NCBI GenBank assembly: GCA_019359045.1
Contig: JAHHIA010000003.1
Span: 542,138-606,137 of the forward strand
Origin: Scytolyngbya sp. HA4215-MV1
GTDB lineage: Bacteria > Cyanobacteriota > Cyanobacteriia > Leptolyngbyales > Leptolyngbyaceae
Direction: 5' to 3'
Length of the DNA: 64,000 nt
In this document: in pieces, positions 8,861 to 19,168 of the stretch
Layout of the letters: the number at the start of each line of letters is the position of its first letter
How positions within the stretch are numbered: the stretch's first letter is position 1
The notes under the pieces: generated by a model
Databases searched by the model: none
The model's input: the letters and a program-made list of their open reading frames with translations, nothing else
What the model was told of the DNA's origin: nothing
Translations under genes and position numbers: made by a program

Positions 8861-9562
8861 CTAGCAAGCTCCAGGTGTGGAGCACACAGTGCCATAATCT
8901 CGCAGAGAATTGTTAGTATCACTGCGGATCAGGGTGGAATAGAGCACTGCCATGGGTCGCGCGTTTTGTTGTCCCAAGCCACGGGTAAATTTCAAAGTAG
9001 CCTGAGTGGTTTGCAAGTTGCCGAGGTTTTGGCGCAGGTTGGGGATATCGGCATAGACGCGTACCCCGATTTTGAAGCCTGTGGTCGGGGTAGACGCCCC
9101 TGCCGGTCCCGTGGTGCGGAAAATTTGCACCAGAAAATCAGAACGACAATCGCCAGTGATATCAACGGGTAATAGCGTTGTGCTGTTGATTGTGGTTCCT
9201 GTGTAAGAGTTGCAGCTGGTATTAATGGATTTCAATAGGGTCGAGACACTGTTGGGGGCAGCAACATTGTTGATGTTTGCACCAATGTCGGCGGGCAGTT
9301 CTGCGGTAGAGTAAACGCCTCGTTCGACGATCGTCCTCACAGCATCAATTTCTGCTTGGGCAACTTGGAGTGCCTGTTCTGCTCGCCGAGTTTGCACCCG
9401 TGAAGCGGCAACCATAACGATTGGGGGCGTGATGGCAATGAGCACGACGGAAACTGCAACGATCGCCATCAAGGTTTCCAAGAGCGTGAAGCCGGATGCC
9501 TGAGTGATAGGGGGTCGCGTGGTCGATCGCTGCCCCAAAAACCGAGATTGATGCATCAACAT
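8861..9562 (-). CDS. hpsB: hormogonium polysaccharide secretion pseudopilin HpsB
   Basis: A 233-residue pseudopilin with the prepilin peptidase site S-G-F-T-L-L-E-T-L-M-A-I-V-A after a 24-residue leader, and a hydrophobic helix of about 20 residues. The rest is a globular periplasmic domain with Cys pairs, including a C-terminal C-S-T-P-G-A-C. The ATG at 9562 is preferred because G-G-A-G-G lies eight bases before it; the longer frame would begin with TTG inside that ribosome site. The start lies 20 bases after the hpsA stop, indicating one transcript. The closest known role is assembly of a pseudopilus-like machine for hormogonium polysaccharide export. Confidence 0.85.
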   Translation of the reverse strand: MLMHQSRFLGQRSTTRPPITQASGFTLLETLMAIVAVSVVLIAITPPIVMVAASRVQTRRAEQALQVAQAEIDAVRTIVERGVYSTAELPADIGANINNVAAPNSVSTLLKSINTSCNSYTGTTINSTTLLPVDITGDCRSDFLVQIFRTTGPAGASTPTTGFKIGVRVYADIPNLRQNLGNLQTTQATLKFTRGLGQQNARPMAVLYSTLIRSDTNNSLRDYGTVCSTPGAC

Positions 9563-9582
9563 TGCATAGACCTCCAAACGAG

Positions 9583-12500
9583 TTAATTGGGACAGTTAAT
9601 TGTGGCAACCGCTCCGGCTAAGATGCCGGTCTTGGGAGTGGCATTGAAGGCATTGCACAGCCGATTGATATAGGGATCGTTGATCGGCAATTCTTTATAA
9701 AACTCGTTGCGATTCTTGCTGGCGATGATGAATCGTGCCGCCGCAGGTCCCGCAGGTGCCAGTTGCAACCCTGGATCGTAGCCCCAAATCCGGCGAGGGG
9801 GACTGTAGTAGGGAATCACTTCACTGGTGCTGGCAGTGGCAAGCGGCGGTTCCCAACTATCTTGGTCAAATGGGGCAGTGGCAGCATTGCTGAAGTTAAG
9901 TTGTAAGAACGACCCATTAAACCAGAGGTTCTGACTACCCCAGTTTTCCAGGAAGCGGGGGAAGTTGTGCAACCCCCCGTATGCCTGGTTCGCTCTGGAA
10001 GGAACAATGCCGCTGACGACGATCGCGTTCACCGTAGTGTCGCTGGCAGTTCTGAGGGGTTTGCCGGTGCTAAAGCTGTCATAGCCTTCTCCACTGGATG
10101 AGCCGTAGAGTGGGTTCGTCCGATTCACCTGAGGTGTGCCATTGCGATCGATCCGCACAGGCGATGTTGCATCATAGACATTCTCGCGTGCCCAGGTAGG
10201 AGCAGCCGTAGGGCGGTTTTGATCCAGGAAAGAAGACACGGTCGCACCGCTACATCCAGGACTCCACAATCCCACTGTGGCGTTGTGGTAAGTGCTAGCA
10301 GTGATGGTGTCGGTCACGGCTGAGGTGAAGGTGTCTTCCAGACTGCCATCGCAGAAGTTATCCGACAGGATAGAGATGGCATCTGCCAAGATTTCAGTAG
10401 GACGCCAGCGATCGCGGGCTGGTTGTGCAAAGTCTGGATCGAGTGTCGTTCTGCCATAAAACTGGGATTGGCTGTAGGTGCCATTTGCCCCCAGCCCTGG
10501 CACCAGTTTCTGGGTAAATTCTTCGATGCGGGTGCCGACAGTGTTGTCTGCACCCAGTTGATGCAGGTTAAAGTTGCCCTGGATGTAAACAGGATTATCG
10601 GTAAAGAGTGACAAGCCGCGAATGTTGTCCGCAGTGGGAATGCCAAAGCTGTCGTTGCGCTTGATTTGTACCCCGTTGCGTAGCCGGAAGCCATGGGGAC
10701 GACGATCGGGATCAGGAAGATAGTCCACTGCCTTGGTACTCACCCGAATTCCTTCAGCTGTCGTTGTCAGCGTCGGATCGACTGGATTGGTCGCACTGCG
10801 GGTATCGGTGGTTGCAGGTGCCAAACCACCAGGCGGGCGGGCAATTTGATCTTCGCGCACGGCATCTTCGCGGAAGGCATAGACAATGCCACTAATCGGT
10901 AACCAGGGTTGGTTATTGGTGCCACTGCTGCCCACACTCCGCAACATCCCCAAATCTAGATCCATCATGCGGGTGGTCATCATTTCACGCCCATTAAAGA
11001 CGGCGCGATCGAGGAAGCCTACTGCTCGTGTGCTACCACTGGGAGCAACAATCAAATTGCTGGAGATATTGGCACCTGCAATGTTTTGCGCCGTGGAGTT
11101 GGGCAATAGCCAGTCGCTAAAGGTCGCTTGTTTGGGCTGAATCACCACGCCTGACAGGTCATCGGGTGTGCTACCCACCACCTGATACTGTACCGTCGCG
11201 CTGGGGTTGACCGTATTTTTGATGTAGGTATCGGCGATGTAAGGCTCTGTCGTGGGTTGAAGATTGCCCTGATCAAAGTTGATTGCAGTTGTTGCAGCTT
11301 CGCTAAATTCCCCATCATGATCGTGATCTTCTTTAGGGAAAATATAAAACAGCGAGGGGTAGCGAGGTTTGCGCTCACAGAGGGTCAGTGCCAGTCCCAC
11401 TTTTTGGTTCAGGGTCATTCCAGTCGCCGTAAAAGTCTCCGCATCGCAATCAGTCTGATAAATGACTGATGTAGCGCTTCCCCCAACTGTCATGGGAATT
11501 GAGACACTGCTCAAGGTTGGTAGTGTTTGATCAGCAAACCCGAAAATGCGATCGCGATTGATTTGCTGTTTGGCAAGAACAATTTGGGCAATTTTGACCA
11601 GTTCTGTCCGATTGGCAGAAGTAACCGACAAATTCGTTTCGGTTTGCAACGCCTTGATAAAGGCTTCAGGAGGCAAGTTGCGATAGGTATTAGGAACACT
11701 GTTCGTTACAAACGTGGTTGGTGTACTGCTTGCACCTGTGGAGGCAAAGTAGTTATTGGAGGCATCTCTAACTTCCCCATTCGCCTGGTTGCCATCTGTT
11801 AGTTCAAACAGCTTCTGTCCCAGCATTGCCAAACCAGGGGTACTGGTGCCATTTCCGATGTTACTAGCGTTGTTGTAGGCATAACCCTGGGCTGTATTAA
11901 TGTTGTATGCCAACATGCCTAAAGTACATGCGGCAGTGTGTAGATAAGTTTTATCCGCTGGACTGAGATTGGCGTAAGAGGTGCCCGAATCCAGACGGTT
12001 GAGCGTGCGGCGCAGTTCGGAAAAATTGCCCCACATTGCCATATTGGGGGCGGGGTGAACAAACCCCGTTTCTTGGGTGGGTGGAAAAGCACCGTTACGG
12101 CTTTCACTGACAAAATCGCCCGCAAATTTTGCCAGGTTCCTCAGCGCTTTGCCCAATGGTTGAGAAGCAACGATCGCGTTGCTAAAAGCTTCCTCTGTTC
12201 CTTGAGGCACTGCAAACTCCCAACCATTTGTCCCTCGACCACCAAAGAAGTCAGTCCACAATGCCTGTCCACCGTTAATCGAGTAGTTATTGAAAGTAAT
12301 GCTGTTCTGGAGCGTAGACACAGTACCGGGGTGGATTGTACTTGCCAGACAGGCAACGGGGAAGTTTTGTCCCCCCGGATTGGCTGAGTGATAAATGGCA
12401 GCTCCCTGCACTGCTGCCAGATTATCTCGCAACATGCGACGCTGACGGGCTTCATGGCTGAGGGTAGTATTAGGGGGGTAGAGCGCATCACTATTGGACC

Positions 12501-14226
12501 AACCAAAGGCATTCCCCAGTTCCAAACGCTGTCCAACAATCACTCGCATCCCTTCATTCAGGGCGCGTCTTTCCCAGTAACCATCCAGACCCACGTTCGC
12601 CGAATCATTGGTAGGAGGTGTATTGTTGACCAATGTGTTGAAGTCGGTGGCATTGGTGACATTCGTGGTGCTAATCAGCGTACCGGGTTGTTGGCTGGCA
12701 CCCTGGAGTATGATTTGGTCATAGCGAGGCTTGGGTCCCCAGCGATCGTCCGCTCGGTACAAATCGTCCACATACGGCTTGTTATCTGCCTGATTACGAA
12801 TACGAGGGTTTTGAGCACTGCTTGGCAAACTGCTCCAGGTGCTCGAAACATTGGTGCGATTGGATGGATCGGTGCCACGTCCCAAGCTGACATCACGGGT
12901 CAACAGGCTAACGGGATCGAGTGCCAGCGCCGCAGGCAAATTGGTTTGGTTGGCAGACTGGGTGGTGGTGTTCAGCGTCACGGATTGCGAGGGACCCGTC
13001 GTTGTAGCGGGCCAAACGTGAATATTAGAACTCCCTGCGTAGGTGTTATCTCGCATGGAGCCGCTAATCGCCGCACCAATGAAATCAGGTGCCTGATTGG
13101 CGGCATTGGTCGGATTGCGAATGTTAGTAATCGTCACTTCCGAGCTATCTGCCGATGCCATTAAACAAGAACTTTGGGCACTGACCAGATAGGCATCAAA
13201 CCCAGTATTGGGTTGAATCATCAGACTCCCTTCGGTGTGCATCGCCCCGTTCCAGTTAAATTGGGGACCGGGAAAGATTTCTAAGTCATAGCGGAACCAA
13301 GCTCCCCATTTGTTGCCGCGATCGAGCTGGCGATCTTGCTGCATCTCCATCGTGACAAACGTGCCATTGGCGTTAGCATTGTCTGGAATCACTAACGCAT
13401 TCACTTGCAAATTTTTCCGCAAGGTGGCTGAGTTATTCAGATCGGCAAACCAGCCCTGTGCTGGCGCACTCACTTGCGTACTGGCGTTGCTACAGTTGCC
13501 TCGCTGGCGGTTACTGAGGGGGGCATTGCGTACCCACAAATTGGTTGCCTTGGTGCGATCGTCTGTATTCACCACCCCCGACCCCGCCACCGCTTTCGCT
13601 GGGCTGCCCGTCGTCAAGTCGGGAGGGGTTTGAGCAATGATCGAATAAATCACCGTTGCATCACGGGTTCCATCGCCGTTGGTATCGGTTCGAAACGACC
13701 AGGCATTATCTTCGGGGCGGGTTTCTCCGGTTTTTTGCAACCCGTCTAAATTGATCCGCTGCTCATCGGGCAGGGTATACATGTCTGCGGCGGGGGCACC
13801 TGGTAACGCGGTGACGCTGTAGCTGCCATCATTGCGCAACATGCCCACTAGATAGTTTTCCGCCGGAATTCCCCCCGGATAGCGGTTGTCTCGGTTGGCA
13901 TCAAAGAGGGTTTCTAGCTTGGCTCTGGCACGGTCAACCGCAGGCGTCGCAGCGTTATAAATCACCCGCTGCTGGGTTTGCCCGATCGCCTGAGCGGTCC
14001 GGTTATAGGCACGAAAAACGATCGCTCCCACCGTCATCGAAGCGATCAGCAGCAGCAGCACAGTCGTGGGTAAAACAAAGCCTGCGATCGCGGTAGACAC
14101 CCGACGACTTGGACGAAACATGACCTTGAGTAGCCAATGGATAAAGCTTTTGGTCATCCCTCTAGCAATTTTCTGCAGATGCCTGAAAAGGGTCTGAATC
14201 GTTTTTGCAAGTTTGGGGTTTGACAT
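9583..14226 (-). CDS. hpsA: hormogonium polysaccharide biosynthesis protein HpsA
   Basis: A very large protein of 1547 residues. After a basic N-terminal region of about 45 residues comes one membrane segment (G-F-V-L-P-T-T-V-L-L-L-L-I-A-S-M-T-V) that resembles a pilin-type helix, then a long polar, Asn/Thr/Ser-rich exported part. Recognisable HpsA hallmarks are the early R-A-R-A-K-L-E-T-L-F-D segment and the D-x-D-G-D type acidic loops (for example D-T-N-G-D-G-T-R-D and D-H-D-H-D-G-E-F). HpsA is required for polysaccharide secretion and hormogonium gliding in Nostoc; its molecular role is unknown. The ATG at 14226 has the ribosome site A-G-A-G-G-A seven bases away, so I prefer it to the longer frame from 14304. 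It heads the operon with three pseudopilin genes. Confidence 0.9.
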   Translation of the reverse strand: MSNPKLAKTIQTLFRHLQKIARGMTKSFIHWLLKVMFRPSRRVSTAIAGFVLPTTVLLLLIASMTVGAIVFRAYNRTAQAIGQTQQRVIYNAATPAVDRARAKLETLFDANRDNRYPGGIPAENYLVGMLRNDGSYSVTALPGAPAADMYTLPDEQRINLDGLQKTGETRPEDNAWSFRTDTNGDGTRDATVIYSIIAQTPPDLTTGSPAKAVAGSGVVNTDDRTKATNLWVRNAPLSNRQRGNCSNASTQVSAPAQGWFADLNNSATLRKNLQVNALVIPDNANANGTFVTMEMQQDRQLDRGNKWGAWFRYDLEIFPGPQFNWNGAMHTEGSLMIQPNTGFDAYLVSAQSSCLMASADSSEVTITNIRNPTNAANQAPDFIGAAISGSMRDNTYAGSSNIHVWPATTTGPSQSVTLNTTTQSANQTNLPAALALDPVSLLTRDVSLGRGTDPSNRTNVSSTWSSLPSSAQNPRIRNQADNKPYVDDLYRADDRWGPKPRYDQIILQGASQQPGTLISTTNVTNATDFNTLVNNTPPTNDSANVGLDGYWERRALNEGMRVIVGQRLELGNAFGWSNSDALYPPNTTLSHEARQRRMLRDNLAAVQGAAIYHSANPGGQNFPVACLASTIHPGTVSTLQNSITFNNYSINGGQALWTDFFGGRGTNGWEFAVPQGTEEAFSNAIVASQPLGKALRNLAKFAGDFVSESRNGAFPPTQETGFVHPAPNMAMWGNFSELRRTLNRLDSGTSYANLSPADKTYLHTAACTLGMLAYNINTAQGYAYNNASNIGNGTSTPGLAMLGQKLFELTDGNQANGEVRDASNNYFASTGASSTPTTFVTNSVPNTYRNLPPEAFIKALQTETNLSVTSANRTELVKIAQIVLAKQQINRDRIFGFADQTLPTLSSVSIPMTVGGSATSVIYQTDCDAETFTATGMTLNQKVGLALTLCERKPRYPSLFYIFPKEDHDHDGEFSEAATTAINFDQGNLQPTTEPYIADTYIKNTVNPSATVQYQVVGSTPDDLSGVVIQPKQATFSDWLLPNSTAQNIAGANISSNLIVAPSGSTRAVGFLDRAVFNGREMMTTRMMDLDLGMLRSVGSSGTNNQPWLPISGIVYAFREDAVREDQIARPPGGLAPATTDTRSATNPVDPTLTTTAEGIRVSTKAVDYLPDPDRRPHGFRLRNGVQIKRNDSFGIPTADNIRGLSLFTDNPVYIQGNFNLHQLGADNTVGTRIEEFTQKLVPGLGANGTYSQSQFYGRTTLDPDFAQPARDRWRPTEILADAISILSDNFCDGSLEDTFTSAVTDTITASTYHNATVGLWSPGCSGATVSSFLDQNRPTAAPTWARENVYDATSPVRIDRNGTPQVNRTNPLYGSSSGEGYDSFSTGKPLRTASDTTVNAIVVSGIVPSRANQAYGGLHNFPRFLENWGSQNLWFNGSFLQLNFSNAATAPFDQDSWEPPLATASTSEVIPYYSPPRRIWGYDPGLQLAPAGPAAARFIIASKNRNEFYKELPINDPYINRLCNAFNATPKTGILAGAVATINCPN

Positions 14227-14817
14227 GGGAGATCCTCTCGCATCGACAGGGATTGGGGTCAGGAAAAATGGGATAGCGCAATTGAGCGACCATGCCGCGA
14301 GCAACCGCTGAACGGTGTGTCTGTGATGGCGCTGTCAGAATAATTTGAAAGTTCGATGGCTCAAAAAATGATTTGAAAGTTTGATTGCTCAAAAAAGTCG
14401 GGGCGACTTTTCAGGATGCCTTGGCAGCAGAAAATTGCCCAATCCTGAACCAAGAGGACGATCGCTCCTTCCAGCATGGAGAAGCTGACTCCTTGATTCG
14501 CTAATCTGGGATTTGTTTTCTAAGCACTTTTTCTTTACAACCGTGCCTAGTCCGGAAGCATTACAGTAGATTCACAAATGACATTTCCGATTCCCTCAAT
14601 CTGCGGTTTTTACGGAGGTGTTTTCACCACCAAAACAAGGATTTCAGAGATGGTCGGGGGGGATGGTTGGGCAACTCATCTCGTTTTTTGGGTGGTTTAT
14701 GCCGATTTTTACGGAGAACCCTGCTGATTTTGCTTCACCGTTGCTTTAAAGACCTAGAAAAAACTCGGAGAACGAGACAAATCTTTTTCGGAGAGATTCC
14801 TAGAGACCGACCTCTGT
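14227..14817. promoter_or_regulatory. hpsA upstream region
   Basis: About 590 bases without a gene lie between the antiporter stop and hpsA, much longer than other gaps here, so the hpsA promoter and leader should be in it. It holds a 28-bp tandem duplication (14343-14398) and two exact copies of T-T-T-T-T-A-C-G-G-A-G, at 14607-14617 and 14706-14716. Looser C-G-G-A-G-A copies occur near 14765 and 14789. I could not identify a convincing -10/-35 pair. Confidence 0.4.
14343..14398. repeat. 28-bp tandem duplication upstream of hpsA
   Basis: Two adjacent 28-base units, each beginning A-T-T-T-G-A-A-A-G-T-T and containing G-C-T-C-A-A-A-A-A-A, differ at only a few positions. They lie 117 bases upstream of the hpsA start. 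No function can be assigned. Confidence 0.75.
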
Positions 14818-16455
14818 TTAATCATCCTCTAGCTTCAGCAACTGTTCATCAATTGCCTGGAGCCTTGACCGTACAATCTCTTCGGACAAAATTCGCTTAC
14901 GTAAGGCATCATTCAAGGCGTTTTTTTCTGCCAGCAGCAGCCGACGGCGGATTGCTTCCAGGTTGGCATATTTGACACTAAAGCTGGGCTGTTGATCAGT
15001 GCGACGATTGTAGAAATCCCGCAACGATCTCTCTGCTGCTGCCACCCTTACCTGGTATCCCGATCGCATCTCTTCATACACTGATTTGGGCAGCACCCCA
15101 GTTTTGAGCAAAGTCTCCAGTTCTGCTTGTGCCGCTTTTGCTGTCATCAGTTGCGATTGCAGCGCTTCTGTCCACTGTTGCACTTCCGAAACGGGAGACA
15201 ATTGGAGTCGCCGCACTAACCAGGGCAAACTTACCCCCTGTGCCAAGAGCGACAACAAGACCGTCCCAAAGACCAGGGCAATCAGGCTTTCTCGTCCGCT
15301 CAGCCCGGTGGGCAGACTCAGCGCTAGTGCCATCGAGAGTGATCCCTTGATGTTGCCCAAAAAAATGACATGCTGCCAGCGCCACGGAATGGAACGATCG
15401 CCCCAGCTGGCGACCGCCAAGAGAGGATAGATGGAGAGAAATCGCCCAACTTGGTAGGCCACCACTGCCAGTAGAACTGCGGGCAAGGTTCTGCCCAGGG
15501 TTGCCAGATCGATCTCCAGCCCAATCAGTAAAAAGATGAAAGTATTGACCCCAAAGCCTGCATATTCCCAAAAACTGAGCACGGTAATGCGGCTGGAAGC
15601 AGAAATACTGCGAGACGACAGTTCCTGATTACCGATCACCAACCCTGCTACCACCACTGCCACCACACCCGATACCCCCAGCACATGCCCTACCTGAAAC
15701 GCTCCTAGCGCGATCGCCACTGTCAATAAGACACTGCTCAGGGGATCGGCTTCTGACTGGACGTAAAGCCCCACGCCCAAATAGCCCAGGATCAATCCCA
15801 CAACAATGCCACCCGCCAGCACTACCACCAGTTCTTTCGTTCCTTCTGTGACCGTGATGGAGCCAGTTTCATACACCTTCAACAGCAAGCTAAAGAGCAC
15901 CAAGGCAATGCCATCGTTGAACAGGCTTTCTCCTTCGACGATCGTGATTAATCGGGCAGGGACCGACACTTCCTTAAAGACTGCAATGACCGAGACGGTG
16001 TCTGTAATTGCCAGAATCACCCCCACCAGCATTGCCGGAATCCAGGCTAAGCTCAAGCCAAACTTGAGCACCAGCGCCGTGATCCCAGACGCGATCACAA
16101 CACCGGGACCGGCTAACAGCAAGATGGGTTTAATGGTGCTGCGGAGGCGACTGACATCGGTGTTGATGGCTGCCTCAAACAGCAAAATTGGTAAGAACAG
16201 GTTGATGATCAAGGATGAGTCTAACCCAATTCGCCGGGGTAAAAAATCGGCGATCGCCAACCCTGCCAGCACTAACCCGGTGACATAGGGAAGCCGCAAT
16301 CGTCGGGACAACACCCCAACCACCGTTGCCACCAAGAGCAAAATGATCAGCACGGAAACCAGACTGGCAACTTTTTCAGGTTCGCCACTGGTGGCGCCTG
16401 GATCACGACTCACCGTTGCGATCCAGCATGTCATGGGAGATTGATAGAACCGCAC
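14818..16455 (-). CDS. cation:proton antiporter (CPA1 family)
   Basis: A 545-residue membrane protein with about 12 hydrophobic segments from residue 30 to 400 and a charged, helical cytoplasmic tail of about 130 residues. The CPA1/NhaP hallmarks are present: F-L-P-I-L-L-F-E-A-A-I-N near residue 88, the ion-site segment I-T-D-T-V-S-V-I-A-V-F, and E-G-E-S-L-F-N-D-G-I-A with the conserved N-D pair. The expected activity is Na+(K+)/H+ exchange across the plasma or thylakoid membrane. The GTG at 16455 has a strong A-A-G-G-G-G-G ribosome site five bases away, better than the ATG at 16434. The gene is divergent from argD. Confidence 0.9.
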   Translation of the reverse strand: MRFYQSPMTCWIATVSRDPGATSGEPEKVASLVSVLIILLLVATVVGVLSRRLRLPYVTGLVLAGLAIADFLPRRIGLDSSLIINLFLPILLFEAAINTDVSRLRSTIKPILLLAGPGVVIASGITALVLKFGLSLAWIPAMLVGVILAITDTVSVIAVFKEVSVPARLITIVEGESLFNDGIALVLFSLLLKVYETGSITVTEGTKELVVVLAGGIVVGLILGYLGVGLYVQSEADPLSSVLLTVAIALGAFQVGHVLGVSGVVAVVVAGLVIGNQELSSRSISASSRITVLSFWEYAGFGVNTFIFLLIGLEIDLATLGRTLPAVLLAVVAYQVGRFLSIYPLLAVASWGDRSIPWRWQHVIFLGNIKGSLSMALALSLPTGLSGRESLIALVFGTVLLSLLAQGVSLPWLVRRLQLSPVSEVQQWTEALQSQLMTAKAAQAELETLLKTGVLPKSVYEEMRSGYQVRVAAAERSLRDFYNRRTDQQPSFSVKYANLEAIRRRLLLAEKNALNDALRKRILSEEIVRSRLQAIDEQLLKLEDD

Positions 16456-16545
16456 TAAAACCCCCTTGCCAATAGACTAAGCTATAGTACAGGCTTAAAG
16501 GTTCCTTCCCATCATCTCTCTTGAATAGTTGAGGATGCAGTTTTG

Positions 16546-17820
16546 GTGAGCTTGAAAACCCTGATTCAATCCGTATTTCCTGGTGACGCCTCAGAAGTCG
16601 ATAGCCCATTTAAGATGGCTGATTTTGATGAATATGTCATGCATACCTATGCACGTTTCCCGCTTGCCCTGGAGCGGGGGGCAGGTTGCACCGTTTGGGA
16701 CAGCGAAGGGCGTGAATATTTAGATTTTGTGGCAGGAATTGCCACTTGTACGTTGGGTCATGCCCATCCGGTGATGGTGGAAGCCGTGACTCGGCAAATC
16801 CAAACCCTGCACCATGTCTCTAACTTGTATTACATCCCAGCTCAGGGCGCATTGGCGCAGTGGTTGGTCGAGCATTCCTGTGCCGATCGTGCCTTTTTCT
16901 GTAATTCCGGCGCAGAGGCAAACGAAGGGGCAATTAAACTAGCGCGCAAGTATGCCCATACAGTGCTAAAGATTGACAATCCCATCATTCTGACTGCTCA
17001 CGCCAGCTTTCACGGGCGCACCCTGGCAACCGTTACCGCCACCGGACAACCCAAATACCAAAAGAACTTTAGCCCGTTGGTGCCCGGGTTTCACTATATT
17101 CCCTACAACGACATTGCAGTACTCGAAGCGACAATCGCGGAACTTGACAAAGACCAGCGACAGGTAGCTGCCATCATGCTCGAAGCCTTACAGGGCGAAG
17201 GAGGCGTGCGTCCCGGCGATCTAGCGTACTTCAAACGTATCCGCGAAATTTGTGACGAAAAGGGTATTTTACTGATTCTCGATGAAGTGCAAGTGGGCAT
17301 GGGACGCACCGCTAAGCTGTGGGGCTACGAGAACCTGGAGATTGAGCCAGATATCTTTACCTCTGCCAAAGGCTTGGGCGGCGGCATTCCGATCGGGGCA
17401 CTGCTGTGCAAGTCTTTCTGCAACGTTTTTGAACCCGGAGACCATGCCAGTACTTTTGGCGGCAATCCCTTTGCCTGCGGTGTTGCCCTGGCAGTTTGCA
17501 AAACCTTAGAGCGGGATAACCTCCTGGACAATGTCTATCATCAAGGGCGGCAACTGCGCCGCGGGTTGCGGATGATCGCGCAAACACATCCGGATCACAT
17601 TGGGGAAATCCGAGGTTGGGGCTTAATTACGGGGCTGGAGTTGAAAGCCGACAGTCCTCTGACTGCACCCGATGTGGTGAAAGCAGCGATCGCGGAAGGA
17701 TTGCTGCTCGTCCCCGCTGGACCCAAAGTCGTGCGCTTTGTTCCCCCACTCATTGTCACGGCTGATGAAATCGATCAGGCGCTGGTTTTATTTGGTCGGG
17801 CCTTGACCGGGTTGCTGTAG
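16546..17820 (+). CDS. argD: acetylornithine aminotransferase
   Basis: A 424-residue class-III PLP aminotransferase, matching ArgD, which transfers the amino group from glutamate to N-acetylglutamate semialdehyde in arginine biosynthesis. Seen are G-H-A-H-P (about residue 70), F-C-N-S-G-A-E-A-N-E (about 120) for phosphate binding, L-I-L-D-E-V-Q-V-G-M-G-R-T (about 243) with the PLP-pairing Asp, and the Schiff-base Lys in T-S-A-K-G-L-G-G-G-I-P-I-G-A (about 275). The GTG at 16546 yields M-S-L-K-T-L, as in cyanobacterial homologues; a TTG directly before it is also possible, and G-A-G-G-A upstream serves either. Confidence 0.93.
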   Translation: MSLKTLIQSVFPGDASEVDSPFKMADFDEYVMHTYARFPLALERGAGCTVWDSEGREYLDFVAGIATCTLGHAHPVMVEAVTRQIQTLHHVSNLYYIPAQGALAQWLVEHSCADRAFFCNSGAEANEGAIKLARKYAHTVLKIDNPIILTAHASFHGRTLATVTATGQPKYQKNFSPLVPGFHYIPYNDIAVLEATIAELDKDQRQVAAIMLEALQGEGGVRPGDLAYFKRIREICDEKGILLILDEVQVGMGRTAKLWGYENLEIEPDIFTSAKGLGGGIPIGALLCKSFCNVFEPGDHASTFGGNPFACGVALAVCKTLERDNLLDNVYHQGRQLRRGLRMIAQTHPDHIGEIRGWGLITGLELKADSPLTAPDVVKAAIAEGLLLVPAGPKVVRFVPPLIVTADEIDQALVLFGRALTGLL

Positions 17821-17951
17821 GAGATCAAGGCAGGGCGGTTTTGAGCTTCGACGCTTGTTTTCTGCCTCCCTGTCCCTGCTGCTTGACCGCGAATTGCTGC
17901 GATCGAACATGATATCTTGGCAGCAGATTCGTTCGTGCTGCCTGGTAGCTT

Positions 17952-19052
17952 ATGACGCAGATTTCTCCAATCTCTCCAATCGTTGAGTCAGAACTGTTTC
18001 CCGATTGGGCTAGTTTGTTGCAACAATTACTCGATCGCCACTCGCTTTCGACCTTTCAGGCAGCCAGTTTAATGCAGGGTTGGCTGGCGGAAGCCATTCC
18101 GCCCGTGCTATCGGGGGCAATCTTGATGGCGATTCAGGCGAAAGGAGTATCAGCGGATGAGTTAGCTGGTATGGCACAGGTTTTGCAGGCACAAAGCCTG
18201 AAACTGGTGACGATTGATCCCGATGCACCCTTACCCGCTACCCTCATTGATACCTGTGGCACAGGTGGAGATGGGGCTTCGACGTTCAATATCTCCACAG
18301 CAGTGGCATTTGTGGCAGCGGCAGCAGGGGTTCCGGTTGCCAAGCACGGCAATCGATCGGCTTCCAGTCGGGTTGGGTCTGCGGATGTATTGGAGGCGTT
18401 GGGGGTCAACCTGGCAGCCTCCCCCGCTAAGATCTATGCCGCTGTGCGGGAAGTAGGGATTACTTTTTTGTTTGCCCCCGGTTGGCATCCGGCACTGAAG
18501 GGAGTGGCTCCGTTACGGCGGGCTTTGCGCGTGCGAACTGTGTTTAACTTATTGGGCCCGTTGGTCAATCCCTTGCATCCAACTGGACAAGTGATGGGGG
18601 TGTTTGATTCCAACTTGCTGGGCACGATCGCCCAGGCACTTCAACAACTGGGTACCCAACGCGCGATCGTACTGCATGGGCGAGAGCGACTGGATGAGGC
18701 GGGGTTGGGCGACCTCACCGATCTAGCTGTGCTGGCAGAAGAACAGGTCGGTCTCACGACGATCAATCCGCGCGAGCTGGGCTTGCAACCTGCCACGATC
18801 GCGGATCTCAAGGGGGGAGAGGTGCCAGAAAACATGGAGATCTTGCGATCGGTACTTCAAGGAAAAGGGTCTCCAGCGCAACACGATGTGGTTGCGCTCA
18901 ATGCAGCCCTGGCGCTACAGGTTGGAGGCATCCTGGATCAGGGCACCGAACTCGATCAGTTAACCCAAGGGATTACGATCGCGAAAGAGATTCTGCAAAG
19001 CGGCGCTGCCTGGGACAAATTACAGCAACTGGTGCAATTTTTGGCATCATGA
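17952..19052 (+). CDS. trpD: anthranilate phosphoribosyltransferase
   Basis: A 366-residue TrpD, which joins anthranilate and PRPP in the second step of tryptophan synthesis. Motifs include D-T-C-G-T-G-G-D-G (about residue 97-105), K-H-G-N-R-S-A-S-S, and the double-acidic G-L-G-D-L-T-D segment common in the TrpD/nucleoside phosphorylase-II fold, followed by N-P-R-E-L-G-L. Length is slightly above the usual 340 residues owing to an N-terminal extension. It follows argD in the same direction after 131 bases, so a shared transcript is possible but not shown. No other trp gene is in the window. Confidence 0.93.
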   Translation: MTQISPISPIVESELFPDWASLLQQLLDRHSLSTFQAASLMQGWLAEAIPPVLSGAILMAIQAKGVSADELAGMAQVLQAQSLKLVTIDPDAPLPATLIDTCGTGGDGASTFNISTAVAFVAAAAGVPVAKHGNRSASSRVGSADVLEALGVNLAASPAKIYAAVREVGITFLFAPGWHPALKGVAPLRRALRVRTVFNLLGPLVNPLHPTGQVMGVFDSNLLGTIAQALQQLGTQRAIVLHGRERLDEAGLGDLTDLAVLAEEQVGLTTINPRELGLQPATIADLKGGEVPENMEILRSVLQGKGSPAQHDVVALNAALALQVGGILDQGTELDQLTQGITIAKEILQSGAAWDKLQQLVQFLAS

Positions 19053-19168
19053 GCGTGAAGATTTTGGTGTGATGAGATCGGGTAGGATTTTGCATCGAAA
19101 TGGGGCTACCTACTGACCAGCCTGAAGCCAGAAGACTTATAATCTGAGTAAGATTTCTTCGACTCATT

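Noticed and set aside
12388..13164. 258-codon frame antisense to hpsA
   Set aside because: Shadow of the repetitive, GC-biased hpsA sequence; no domain or start signal.
16466..16498. possible -35/-10 pair for argD
   Set aside because: TATAGT is present, but the best -35 candidate is 21 bases away, too far.
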